A stretch of DNA of 60,340 nucleotides from Phycisphaerales bacterium (GTDB taxonomy: Bacteria > Planctomycetota > Phycisphaerae > UBA1845). A program made the position numbers and the translations under genes. Under the pieces are notes generated by a model. That model saw only the letters and a list, made by a program, of their open reading frames with translations. It had not been told where the DNA came from and searched no databases. The stretch lies in the NCBI GenBank assembly GCA_013140575.1, contig JABFSN010000179.1, positions 1 through 60,340 on the forward strand, given 5' to 3'. Shown here in pieces: positions 44,367-57,545 of this stretch; within the stretch, counting starts at the first letter, position 1; each line of letters begins with the position of its first letter.

Positions 44367-47300
44367 TCACAGTGCCATCAGTTCAGGCGTCGCCTGGTGC
44401 GATTCGCAGCCGCTCGATGTTTCCGCGCGGCCCGTTGACCGCGACGGGCACGCGGCACGGTGGCTCAGGTAGCGCCCCAGCGAACGCACGCACTGGTCCG
44501 CCGAGCGAAACACGGGAATGCCTTTCGCCCGCACCGTGCGCGCCAGCGCCTCGTACGGTCCGCCGCAGTCCACGACAAACACCATCGACTTCGTCGACTC
44601 TTGAAACACCTGCGCCAGACGATGGACGATGGACCCGGGCTCTTGAATCTCCAGTGCCGTCGTCAACAGCATCGGTGTCATCGGTACGCATGCAACGATC
44701 ACCGCGTCCAACTCGTCCGCCCCCACCATCACCCGCAGACAGTCTTCATACGCCGCGTCACCGGCCATCGGTGTCAAATCCAGCGGATTCCGGGCATCGA
44801 CCAGTCGCGACAGACCATGACGCTGCAATGCCTCTTCAATCCGCGCACGCGTATCGGCGGTCAACGCGGGCATCTCCACCTCATAGCGCGCCCCCTTCAC
44901 CGTGTCCGCCATGCCGACGGCCTCGTAGCCCGCATTGCTCATTGCGCCGATCCGTTTGCCGCCGACCTTCTTGCCATGCAATGACGTCGCCAGCTCCAGC
45001 AATTGCTCGAATTCCTTGAACGTGTCCGTCACAATCGCGCCCGCGGCCGCGACCGCCGCCTGACATATGTCGTAGTCCCCCGCGACGGAGGCGGTGTGCC
45101 CCCTCGCCGCCGACCGCCCCGCCGGGGTCCGCCCGGCCTTATAGAAGACGACGGTCTTGCCGAACGCGATGGCGTGCTCGACCGCCGCCAGAAACGCCAG
45201 TCCGTCAAGACGATTGAATCCCTCGACGTAGACGCCGATGCAGTCGATGTCGTCGCGCCGCCCGACTACATAGACCAGGTCCGACACAGTCACGTCGGCC
45301 TGGTTGCCGATGGAAATGGCCAGCGTCGGATCCAGGAATTCCAGATTGCTCATCCGCGTGATCAGAAACGCACCGCTCTGCGAGACGATCGCGCAGCGCC
45401 GCGGCGCCGCCTCCCTCCGTGCATCGAGCTTCGACGGTGGAATGAAAAACGTGTCGTAGCGGCCCGGCCTGGAACGCAGCCCCATACAGTTGCCACCCAG
45501 AAAAACCGGCGTCTCCGGATGCCGCCGCCGCGCCGCCTCGATGGCCTGATGGATCGCCTCCTGACTTCCCTCAGTTCCTTCCTTTTCTCCCAGCCCGCCG
45601 GGAATCAGAATCACCGACCGGCACTGCCCCGCCCGATCCGCGCCCGGCAAAACCTCTTCCACCAATGCCGGCACGCGCTCCGCCCCCGTCGCCGCCACCA
45701 GCAGATCGACCCGTTCCGGCAACGCCGATACGCTCGGTACGCAACGCACGCCGTCGATCACATCTTCACCCGGCTTGACCACGTACAACCGTTCCGCCGG
45801 GAACCCGCACGCCTGGATGTTATTCAGGATGATCCGACCGAAATTCTCCCGTTTGCCCGACACCCCCACCACCGCGATCGATTCCGGCTCGAGCATCCGC
45901 GCAACCGATTCCAGCGGCCGCGATCGCGCCGCCGCGATCGGTTCACCCAACCGACCGCGACCGTCCAGCGGCACCATCTTCCTCCCACGAAACGCGAACG
46001 GGTTGACCTCCAGTTCATCCAGACACGCCCCCCCGGCCGACGCCGCGCAGCATCGACGCGCCAAGGCGATGAACGCATTGAAACAACGCATCAACTCCGC
46101 GTCTCCGACGATGCGCTCGTGACCCCTCGCCGTCCCCGCCAGCATCGAATAGGCCGCCGTCTCCTCGAACAGCTTGAAAAACCGCTCTGGCGAGGTGTCC
46201 ATCGCCGCCGCCTTCGCCACCGCCACCCCCGCCCGCATCGCCGTGGCCAGATATTCCGTGTCCACGCCGCCCAGACCGGCCGCGATCACCGGCCCGAACT
46301 CCCGCGTCTGACGGATGCCCACGAACAGCTCGCTGCCCAGCCCGTGTCCCGCCTCCTCCACAAACTCGACCACCAGCACCCCCGCGACCGCCTGCGCCAG
46401 TGCTTTCGCATCGTCCGTCATTCGCTCGACGGCCCGGCGCACGGCGACCACGTCCTTGGAAACGAATGCAACGCCACCCGCTTCCGTCTTGTGCACCACA
46501 TCCGGCGACACCAGCTTCAACACCACCCGCTCACCGGCCATGCGTGCCAGCTCCGCGGGTTCGATGAATGTCCCATCCGGTAGGAAAACATGCCGCGCCG
46601 GGCTGATGGCCCCCGCCAGCTCCACGATGCGATACACTTCGTGCTCGAAAAGTTGGACACGTCCTTGCCGCCGCGTCTCGTTCAGAAGCCCGTCGATTTC
46701 CCGGCCCGCCTCGTCCGACAGGGCGCACGACGGCGCCCGCGGCACAAAAGGGTGGTCGTCTCCCCCGGCGGCCGAAAACCGGTCGTTCGGGATCGTCTCC
46801 ACCCACTTCCGCAAGTACCGGCTCGTTTGCCCGCCGCGCAGCCCTTCGCGAAACACCTCGGCCGCAAACCGCCCCATGCGCAACGCACGCCGGTTGATCT
46901 CCACGACGCGCTCGCCCTTGGCCGCGAACATGGCGTGAATCAGCTTTTCGAATGACGCGACGGGTAGATTCAGAAACAGCGTCGCCGCCCCCAGCACCAC
47001 CACGTTTTCCGCTTTCGACGATCCCGCCAGCCGCGCCAACCGCTGTGCGTCGATCAACACGTGATCGCCCAACTGCCCGATCCGATCCAGCACGTTGTCG
47101 ATCGGCGGATAGTCGCGGATGTTCGCGAATGGGGTCACGCCCGCGACCACAACGCTGCGATCGCCCAGGTAGTTCGTGTAGCGCAACGCCTCCAGCGGCT
47201 CGACGGACACGAGCAGGTCCGCCTGCCCTTCGGGAATCAAGTCGCTGTGGATCGCATGGTCCGCGAACCGGAGATGGGCTTGCACCGCCCCGCCGCGCTG

Positions 47301-47426
47301 GCTCATCCCATGCACTTCCGACTGCTTGACGTGGTAACCCTGCTCCAGCGCCACCCGCGAAATCGCCGCTGCAATGGTCAGAATGCCCTGTCCGCCGACT
47401 CCGGCCAACAGCACGTTGCATTCCAT
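44367..47426 (-). CDS. iorB: Fusion: 2-oxoacid (indolepyruvate-type) oxidoreductase beta subunit + ADP-forming acyl-CoA synthetase
   Basis: 1019 residues in three parts. 1-215 is an IorB/gamma-type subunit (LLAGVGGQGILT, SEVHGMSQRGGAVQAHLRF). About 235-495 is an ATP-grasp (ACD beta) domain with His312 in VHKTEAGGV and LDELEVNPF. About 508-1000 is the CoA-binding plus ligase (ACD alpha) part with VVGVSGKRENFGR, VSQSGAF and the phospho-His777 in RGHTASVAGD. So the acyl-CoA made by the oxidoreductase can be turned into acid plus ATP by the same chain. The beta part precedes the alpha part, the reverse of the common bacterial fusions. Good GGGAGG site; starts 3 bases after the iorA stop. Confidence 0.92.
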   Translation of the reverse strand: MECNVLLAGVGGQGILTIAAAISRVALEQGYHVKQSEVHGMSQRGGAVQAHLRFADHAIHSDLIPEGQADLLVSVEPLEALRYTNYLGDRSVVVAGVTPFANIRDYPPIDNVLDRIGQLGDHVLIDAQRLARLAGSSKAENVVVLGAATLFLNLPVASFEKLIHAMFAAKGERVVEINRRALRMGRFAAEVFREGLRGGQTSRYLRKWVETIPNDRFSAAGGDDHPFVPRAPSCALSDEAGREIDGLLNETRRQGRVQLFEHEVYRIVELAGAISPARHVFLPDGTFIEPAELARMAGERVVLKLVSPDVVHKTEAGGVAFVSKDVVAVRRAVERMTDDAKALAQAVAGVLVVEFVEEAGHGLGSELFVGIRQTREFGPVIAAGLGGVDTEYLATAMRAGVAVAKAAAMDTSPERFFKLFEETAAYSMLAGTARGHERIVGDAELMRCFNAFIALARRCCAASAGGACLDELEVNPFAFRGRKMVPLDGRGRLGEPIAAARSRPLESVARMLEPESIAVVGVSGKRENFGRIILNNIQACGFPAERLYVVKPGEDVIDGVRCVPSVSALPERVDLLVAATGAERVPALVEEVLPGADRAGQCRSVILIPGGLGEKEGTEGSQEAIHQAIEAARRRHPETPVFLGGNCMGLRSRPGRYDTFFIPPSKLDARREAAPRRCAIVSQSGAFLITRMSNLEFLDPTLAISIGNQADVTVSDLVYVVGRRDDIDCIGVYVEGFNRLDGLAFLAAVEHAIAFGKTVVFYKAGRTPAGRSAARGHTASVAGDYDICQAAVAAAGAIVTDTFKEFEQLLELATSLHGKKVGGKRIGAMSNAGYEAVGMADTVKGARYEVEMPALTADTRARIEEALQRHGLSRLVDARNPLDLTPMAGDAAYEDCLRVMVGADELDAVIVACVPMTPMLLTTALEIQEPGSIVHRLAQVFQESTKSMVFVVDCGGPYEALARTVRAKGIPVFRSADQCVRSLGRYLSHRAACPSRSTGRAETSSGCESHQATPELMAL

Positions 47427-47429
47427 AAT

Positions 47430-49082
47430 TCATCCTCCCGCCGCGATGACCGCCGTCTCCCCCTTCGTGCCTCCCTGTCCCCGTCCCTCCGTCCCTTCGT
47501 CCCTCTGTCCCTTCCTCTTCGCATGAATGCACGCCCGCTGCGTCACCACCACCGACAAACCTCGATGGCCGATCTCCCGTCGGATCAGCTCCACGTTTCG
47601 CGGATGCGCCGTCGGAACCGGGTCCAACTCCACCAGATGTTCCGGCCGAACCCCCAACCCGCGGATGATGCGGATCAAATCCGGCCCGGTTGCGAACACC
47701 TCCTGCCCGCCGGTCATGGCCACCAGTGCGTTGTCCAGGATCACCACGGTCATGTTCAAATCGTCGTGTACGGCGCCGATCAACCCCGTCATCCCCGAAT
47801 GGACAAACGTCGAATCGCCGATCGTCGCCACCACCGGATGCGCCCCCGCCTTCGCCGCCCCGATGGCCATGCTGATCGACGCCCCCATGTCCACGCACGA
47901 GTCGATGGCGTTGTACGGCGGCAACGCCGCCAGCGAATAACAGCCGATGTCGCTGAAAAAATACGGCTGTCCAGCGCCCGCCCCCTGCGCCGCCTCCACC
48001 ACCGCCCCATACGTGTCGCAATGCGGGCATCCCTGACACAACTGCGGCGGCCGCCCCGGAATGTCCATCACCACCGGGGTCGGACACGCGACGCGCCCTT
48101 CCAGCACCGCCCGGATGATGTCCGTCGTCAATTCACCCTGCCCCGGCAGCGTGCCGTCCAGTTTTCCACGGATCGACTTGCCCGGCACGCCCATCAGTCC
48201 GACCAGTTGCCGCTCAACCAGCGGATAACCCTCCTCGATGACCAGCACGTCGGTGCAGTGATCCACCAGCCGCCGAACCATCCCGGCCGGCACGGGATAG
48301 ACGCCCAGTTTCAAAACCGAATAGCCGTCAGCCCCGGCCGACGCCTCGCGGAAGTAGTTATTCGCCAAACCCGTTACGATGACCCCTTTCGGACCGCGCA
48401 ACGTCAGCCGGTTGAATCCTGACAATGTTGCGTAGTCCTGCATCGGCGGCTGCATTTCCAACAACCGCCCGTAACGCTTCCGCGCATTAACCGGCAGCAG
48501 CGTCCATTCCCGCCAGTCCGTCACCCGCCCGCGCGGCAGCGGCTCGACAGCCGGACGGGTCGTGATGTCCGCACGGCTGTGCGCCAACCGCGTCACCAAC
48601 CGTAACATCACCGGCAGTCCGAAACGCTCCGATGCCTGGAACGCTTCGCGGGTCATGTCGTACGCCTCCTGTTGATCGCCCGGCTCGAACACCGGAATCT
48701 GCGCGAACTGCCCGTAGAAACGGCTGTCCTGCTCGTTCTGCGACGAGTGCATCCCCGGATCGTCCGCCACGGCCAGCACCAGCCCCCCGTTCGCTCCCGT
48801 CAGCGACGAGCTCATGAACGGATCGGCGGCCACGTTCAGCCCCACGTGTTTCATCGAAACAAGCGCCCGCTTCCCGACGAACGACATGCCCATGGCCTCC
48901 TCGTAGGCCACCTTCTCGTTCGCCGACCAGCGCGCGACCAGCGTCCGGCCGCGCCCCGCGTGACGTTGCACGAACTCGAAAATCTCCGTCGCCGGCGTCC
49001 CCGGATACGAAAACGCCCCGCCGATCCCGGAATGGATCGCCCCCAATGCGACCGCCTCGTCACCCATCAATAATTCAATCAT
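47430..49082 (-). CDS. iorA: 2-oxoacid (indolepyruvate-type) oxidoreductase alpha subunit lacking ferredoxin domain
   Basis: 550 residues. N-terminal pyrimidine domain (LLMGDEAVALGAIHSGIGGAFSYPGTP, SANEKVAYEEAMGMSF, KHVGLNVAADPFM), middle domain, then the TPP domain with CQGCPHCDTYGAV, FFSDIGCYSL, and GDSTFVHSGMTGL...DNALVAMTGGQ. IorA proteins usually end in a 2[4Fe-4S] ferredoxin module; here the chain stops after VVVTQRACIHAKRKGQ with a low-complexity Gly/Glu/Arg/Thr tail. Electrons must therefore leave by another route. Co-translated with the fused beta subunit. The true 2-oxoacid is not fixed by sequence. Confidence 0.92.
   Translation of the reverse strand: MIELLMGDEAVALGAIHSGIGGAFSYPGTPATEIFEFVQRHAGRGRTLVARWSANEKVAYEEAMGMSFVGKRALVSMKHVGLNVAADPFMSSSLTGANGGLVLAVADDPGMHSSQNEQDSRFYGQFAQIPVFEPGDQQEAYDMTREAFQASERFGLPVMLRLVTRLAHSRADITTRPAVEPLPRGRVTDWREWTLLPVNARKRYGRLLEMQPPMQDYATLSGFNRLTLRGPKGVIVTGLANNYFREASAGADGYSVLKLGVYPVPAGMVRRLVDHCTDVLVIEEGYPLVERQLVGLMGVPGKSIRGKLDGTLPGQGELTTDIIRAVLEGRVACPTPVVMDIPGRPPQLCQGCPHCDTYGAVVEAAQGAGAGQPYFFSDIGCYSLAALPPYNAIDSCVDMGASISMAIGAAKAGAHPVVATIGDSTFVHSGMTGLIGAVHDDLNMTVVILDNALVAMTGGQEVFATGPDLIRIIRGLGVRPEHLVELDPVPTAHPRNVELIRREIGHRGLSVVVTQRACIHAKRKGQRDEGTEGRGQGGTKGETAVIAAGG
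47440..47520. repeat. Purine-rich simple repeat inside the 3' end of iorA
   Basis: On the minus strand a loose run of GGGACRRA words (GGGACAGAGGGACGAAGGGA and so on) codes for the Gly/Glu/Thr tail. The base make-up differs from the rest of the gene. A weaker patch of the same kind (coding EKEGTEG) is inside the fused beta gene near 45570-45600. Confidence 0.6.
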
Positions 49083-49354
49083 AGCTGATCACCGTCCGCA
49101 TGGACCCCAACCGCTGGCTTCCTGATACCTTCCCCGACGCACCTACGGACAGTGCCTAGCACGTCCCGTGCCAATTCAGTTCGATTACGCGGCCCGATCA
49201 CCAGAATCGCGATCCAGCTCCCCCGGGGCTTCAGACTCCATGAAAACAGGTGAAACCGGGAACAGCGGCAGAATCGAAACTGTGGCCGTAGCGAATGGGC
49301 CGTTTCCCTCTCGCCCGCGTCGCTCGCCCGTACGCCGTTCCGCGCGTCGGATTG

Positions 49355-50653
49355 CTAAAACGAAAACCGGGCCCGTACTCCCGCGACGATCCCCGATTCG
49401 ATCGCGCCGTCGGTGCCCGGGTTGTCGAGGTACTGAACGTCCATCGTCACGACCAAGTACTTGGCGACCTGTACGGCATAGAACAGCTCGTAGATCAGCT
49501 CCTTGTCGGCGGACGACCGGACTCGGCGGCGATAGTCGTTCGATGTCCGCGGCATGGCCATCCCGAACCCCAGCACGTCGTCATTTCGACCGGGGACAAT
49601 TCCCTGGTAGGTGAATCCGGCCGACGCGAAACGCCCCATCGCGTTGGTTTCCGGCGTGCGATAACCCAAACGTGCGAAGACCCCCAACCCCTGTCCGTCC
49701 GCACTCGATTCGCGATACACCATCTGGTCCATACTTGCGTACGCACCGTAATCGTCGCCGTCCAGCGAACGGTCGTTCCGCGTTACGTTCGCCCGGGGCC
49801 GCGGATCGAAAACGACGCCGACGCGGTAGTTCCCCTCGCACGGTCCCGGTTTCGACGGAATCGTCACGTGAACCGTTTGCTCCGCGTACGCGAACCAGCG
49901 GTTTTCGTCGTGAAACGCCGTTGAAAACCCCGGCTTGTACAAAACCGACTGCGCGTCGCCGACGCCCACGGTCAACGCGTACCATTCCGCCGGACGAAAC
50001 GCCACCGACGCCCCCAGTCCGATGTTCAATGGAACCAGCGGGTTGTTGTCCAGCGCCTGGCTCATGAACTGTTTGTCTTCACTATTGGCGAACGCATTAC
50101 GATCGACGATCGTCTGGTAATCGAGGAACCCGACGGTCAACGCGATCCGCCGTTCCCAGAAATGCTGCCGGTACCACAGTTGGGCCACGTGCAGCCCCAG
50201 GTCGCCGTCCGCATCGTCGTTGACCTCAAGCCGCGACCCCGTCCGCGCGTTGATTCCCGCCCCCCAATTGGATTGCACGTGCAACAACACGTCGGCGTCG
50301 TTGATAATCTCCAGCTTGTCCAGATCGAACGTCAGAAACGCATCCATCGACGCCGAATTCCGACCCGACCCGCTCGCATCCGCACCGTCGTTCACCACCG
50401 CCTGATATTGATCGTTAACAAACAGGTGGAACGCGACGCCGCGTTCTTCCAACGCGTCGCGGATTTCGGACATCCCCGCGGCAGCACGACCATCGGGCGC
50501 CGCGGCGGATGGAACCGGTGGCCACGCCGACGCGATGCCGCCCGGCATGGGGTCAATTTGCCCGCCGCCGCACACGCGGCCGGCATCGGCGAACAAGACC
50601 ACCAGCGCCGCCGCGACCAGGCGGACCGGGACTTTCCGACTGCACGTACACAC
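49355..50653 (-). CDS. OprB-like carbohydrate porin
   Basis: About 432 residues from GTG 50653, which has AGG 6 bases upstream and gives a signal peptide (KVPVRLVAAALVVLFADAG). Then a beta-barrel with OprB-family features: FLTFDLDKLEIINDADVLLHVQSNWG, LGLHVAQLWYRQHFWERRIALTVGFLDYQTIVDRNAFAN, FMSQALDNNPLVPLNIGLGA, and a C-terminal Phe (VRARFSF). Longer frames to 50767 or 50869 put up to 72 residues in front of the signal and seem wrong. Outer-membrane sugar uptake is the family role; substrate unknown. Divergent from the hybrid kinase. Confidence 0.85.
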   Translation of the reverse strand: MCTCSRKVPVRLVAAALVVLFADAGRVCGGGQIDPMPGGIASAWPPVPSAAAPDGRAAAGMSEIRDALEERGVAFHLFVNDQYQAVVNDGADASGSGRNSASMDAFLTFDLDKLEIINDADVLLHVQSNWGAGINARTGSRLEVNDDADGDLGLHVAQLWYRQHFWERRIALTVGFLDYQTIVDRNAFANSEDKQFMSQALDNNPLVPLNIGLGASVAFRPAEWYALTVGVGDAQSVLYKPGFSTAFHDENRWFAYAEQTVHVTIPSKPGPCEGNYRVGVVFDPRPRANVTRNDRSLDGDDYGAYASMDQMVYRESSADGQGLGVFARLGYRTPETNAMGRFASAGFTYQGIVPGRNDDVLGFGMAMPRTSNDYRRRVRSSADKELIYELFYAVQVAKYLVVTMDVQYLDNPGTDGAIESGIVAGVRARFSF

Positions 50654-50895
50654 CCTTGACCTGCTACACGTGCCGTACCAAACAAATAACTCCGTTTCGG
50701 AGTCAATCCGTGCCACCCGTTCGGTCGTTGGCTCCGGTGCCGGCTGCCAACCACTGTTTGTTTTCATGGATTCATCGCAATGATTATAAGACTTGGACAC
50801 GATGCGCTTCGCCGATCGAGAACACTTCCTGTACAATCCCAACCCGGTCCGGTATTGCCTCCATTCCATTCATGACCGGGGCCGAGGTGCGTCCC

Positions 50896-55272
<4,377 letters not shown>

Positions 55273-55582
55273 TCCGCGGCACCGACATCAGCACCTCTGC
55301 CGGATGGCCCGCCGCTCCTGGGTGGCCCGCCGCTTCAGCGGTGTACGTGATTGGCGTGCAAAACCCGCGATCAGAGCCGCGGGCGCGAGCCCACGGTCTT
55401 CTCCCGCTGCGGCGCTCATCGCCGTCCGAACACCGGGCTCGCGCCCGTAGCTCTGAATGGCGATGCGGTACGCTAATCACGTACTCAGCGGTGAGGGAGT
55501 CGATTCGATTCGCGCGTGCGATGGTTGCAGCCGCATTCACGCGTCGCACGCCGTCGCGGCGGGTGAAACCCGCCCTACCCGA
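55273..55582. repeat. Gap after the kinase with GGCGGGT palindrome
   Basis: No gene. Near 55559-55579 the word GGCGGGTGAAACCCGCCCTAC matches one arm of the palindrome at 17255-17322. Two imperfect GGCCCGCCGC words lie at 55305-55335. Nothing else recognised. Confidence 0.5.
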
Positions 55583-55760
55583 CTAGTGTTGTGACGCAGA
55601 TTAAGTTTCGGGTCGGGTGGCACGGACAACGGTACTCCGTTGTCCGTGTGAAACCCGCCAGCGCGTTTAGATCGCAGTCGAGGCCGAAAGTCGGAGATCA
55701 CGGGCAAGCGAGTACGCTTGCCCGTGCCACCCCGAAAAATTAGGTGTGACGGAACACTAG
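55583..55760. mobile_element. 178-bp MITE-like element, copy 2
   Basis: Same length and ends (CTAG...CTAG) as the copy at 16889-17066, with 4 substitutions. The right CTAG, read on the minus strand, contains the TAG stop of the GNAT gene. Confidence 0.85.
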
Positions 55761-56272
55761 GCGATGCTGAAAAGCAGTTCTTCGACACCGTCGTCACCAA
55801 CGACGCTCGCCGAGCCGTTGACGTTGCACCTGGTGAATCCGCATTTCTCGAGCACCCGGATCGACGCCGCGTTTTGCTTCGCGACGAATGCCTGCAACGG
55901 TCGCGTCCTGTCGTGACCCAGAAAATCCGCGAGCGCCGCGGTGGCAATCCCCCTGCCCCAGAATTCCCGGCCGATCCAGTAGCCGATCAATCGCCGGTCG
56001 TCGCGTTCGTAGCTCCCGATGTTCCCGGCCACCCGACCGCCGAACAGAATCGCGTTGATGATCACAGTTGCGTCGATTCGAATGCGCGCCCAATGGGCCA
56101 TGAACGCGTCTCGCTCCCGTGCCGGAAACGCGGCCATGCGGTTGGCTTCGGGGTCCATCTGCTGGGCGAACAACGTGGGGAGATCAGCGTCCACGACATC
56201 GCGCAGAATGACACGGTCGGTCACCGTGTCCGCGGTTCGACGCGTCACGAGGAAACCCCGTCGGACGTGCAT
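55757..56272 (-). CDS. GNAT-family N-acetyltransferase (RimJ/RimL-like)
   Basis: 171 residues. VILRDVVDADLPTLFAQQMDPEAN at the front, acetyl-CoA loop IGYWIGREFWGRGIATAALADFL, and AFVAKQNAASIRVLEKCGFTR. It acetylates an amine, either a protein N-terminus or a small molecule; target not known. The stop codon lies in the edge of the 178-bp element. It follows the HU-like gene by 40 bases on the same strand. Confidence 0.92.
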   Translation of the reverse strand: MHVRRGFLVTRRTADTVTDRVILRDVVDADLPTLFAQQMDPEANRMAAFPARERDAFMAHWARIRIDATVIINAILFGGRVAGNIGSYERDDRRLIGYWIGREFWGRGIATAALADFLGHDRTRPLQAFVAKQNAASIRVLEKCGFTRCNVNGSASVVGDDGVEELLFSIA

Positions 56273-56312
56273 CGGTTATTCAAACATCGTGCGACTGGAA
56301 ACAAAGGACTGG

Positions 56313-56672
56313 TTACCCGTCCGCCATGCGCCGCGCGCCGGCGGTGCGCTCGACGGGAAGTCCGGTGACGTGATCGACCACGTCGGATTTCTCGAGCAGC
56401 CGTTGTTTCAACAGCCGCCCGATTTTGAATTTCACCGTGCGTTTCGGCGGAACGGGTACGGGGTCCAGCGTCTTGGGATTCTGCGCGACCCGGGCTTTGC
56501 GGACCCGGCTCTCGAACACGCCGAAGTCGCGGAACTCAAGCCGTTTGCCGTCCGAAAGCTCTTCAACGATCAGGTCCAGAAACGACTGCACGATATTCTT
56601 GACCAGAACCCGCTTCGTCCCGGTCGATTCCGCGATGCTGTCGATCAACTCTTTCTTGGTGACGGTCGGCAT
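56313..56672 (-). CDS. HU/IHF-family DNA-binding protein
   Basis: 119 residues. Start ATG 56672 gives MPTVTKKELIDSIAESTG, a classic HU start. Core: VQSFLDLIVEELSDGKRLEFRDFGVFESRVRKARVAQNPKT, then VPPKRTVKFKIGRLLKQRL. It has an extra tail of about 25 residues after the usual HU end (VVDHVTGLPVERTAGARR). It bends and packs DNA. An upstream frame to 56732 is not needed. Confidence 0.95.
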   Translation of the reverse strand: MPTVTKKELIDSIAESTGTKRVLVKNIVQSFLDLIVEELSDGKRLEFRDFGVFESRVRKARVAQNPKTLDPVPVPPKRTVKFKIGRLLKQRLLEKSDVVDHVTGLPVERTAGARRMADG

Positions 56673-56923
56673 TCGAGAGTATCCCCGCCCGACGGGTGCG
56701 CACCGGCGATCCGCCGATAAGCCCCAAACCAAGCCGAATTCGCCACCTATTGCCCGCGAAGCGACCGCCTCGATCGGCTTATCCGTGGGGCGAAATCAAC
56801 AGGCCGATGCACGCCCGTTTCGAGCGTAAGTCATCGTACTACAACGGTTTCAGTCAATCAAGCGGCCATGTACGAATCAAATTCGGGGCACGTCCGCGCG
56901 GTTTCCGCGGGTCGTTCGACCAC

Positions 56924-57238
56924 TTACTTGACCACGAACCCCGTGCGACGCGACGTAAAGCGTCGATGAAATGTCTGGTCCTGATTCTGGCTCCGCCCCT
57001 GTCGATCCTCGAACACTTCCGAGTAGTAAACCGATTCCCGAACCTCAACCCCCGCCGGCGCCGAAGGCCACGAACTCCGCGGCCCGATGTCCGCCGCGAA
57101 CGTCGTCCCGGGTACGCGGTCGAATAACAGCGCCGAGTTCGGGCCGGCCGAGCGCGGGTACGCCCATTGATTGGTCGCACAACCCGTCAACACCATGACG
57201 CCGCCGATCGCGGCGCACCAAATAATCACACGACGCAT
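56924..57238 (-). CDS. Small lipoprotein of unknown function
   Basis: 104 residues. The ATG at 57238 follows a very strong GGGGAGGGGAAG site. Signal MRRVIIWCAAIGGVMVLTGC with a clear lipobox (LTGC). The mature part is short and polar (QWAYPRSAGPNSALLFDR...) and ends FTSRRTGFVVK. No family recognised. A TACAAT -10-like word lies about 35 bases before the start, without a good -35. Confidence 0.7.
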   Translation of the reverse strand: MRRVIIWCAAIGGVMVLTGCATNQWAYPRSAGPNSALLFDRVPGTTFAADIGPRSSWPSAPAGVEVRESVYYSEVFEDRQGRSQNQDQTFHRRFTSRRTGFVVK

Positions 57239-57545
57239 CTTCCCCTCCCCCGTGAAATGCACGTCGAATCATTGTATCACGTCGCGCGCCGGTCGACGGG
57301 AAAACTTCGGGGTAGCGGATAGGCCCGCGATTCAACGGCGTTTCGATCCACAATCGAATGACGCGGCGCCCGTGATCGACTGCGTGGGTCGTTCAGGCTG
57401 CAACGCGATGATGCCGTGATGCCACGCCATTATTGAGCCGGCGGTCCATTATCGGTCGCGCCGATTTGCCGCGCGCAAACGCCTGCTTTAACATGACCGA
57501 TCGCGGGTATCGGCACTGTTCGAAATTGGTATCGCGGAGTTCGAA
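57239..57545. other. Divergent intergenic region lipoprotein / pepA
   Basis: 307 bases. Besides the weak TACAAT on the minus strand (near 57270) nothing is recognised. Confidence 0.4.

Noticed and set aside
45003-48422. Long plus-strand frames (526 and 453 residues) and a 518-residue minus frame
   Set aside because: Shadows of the iorA and fused iorB genes, whose motifs are unmistakable.
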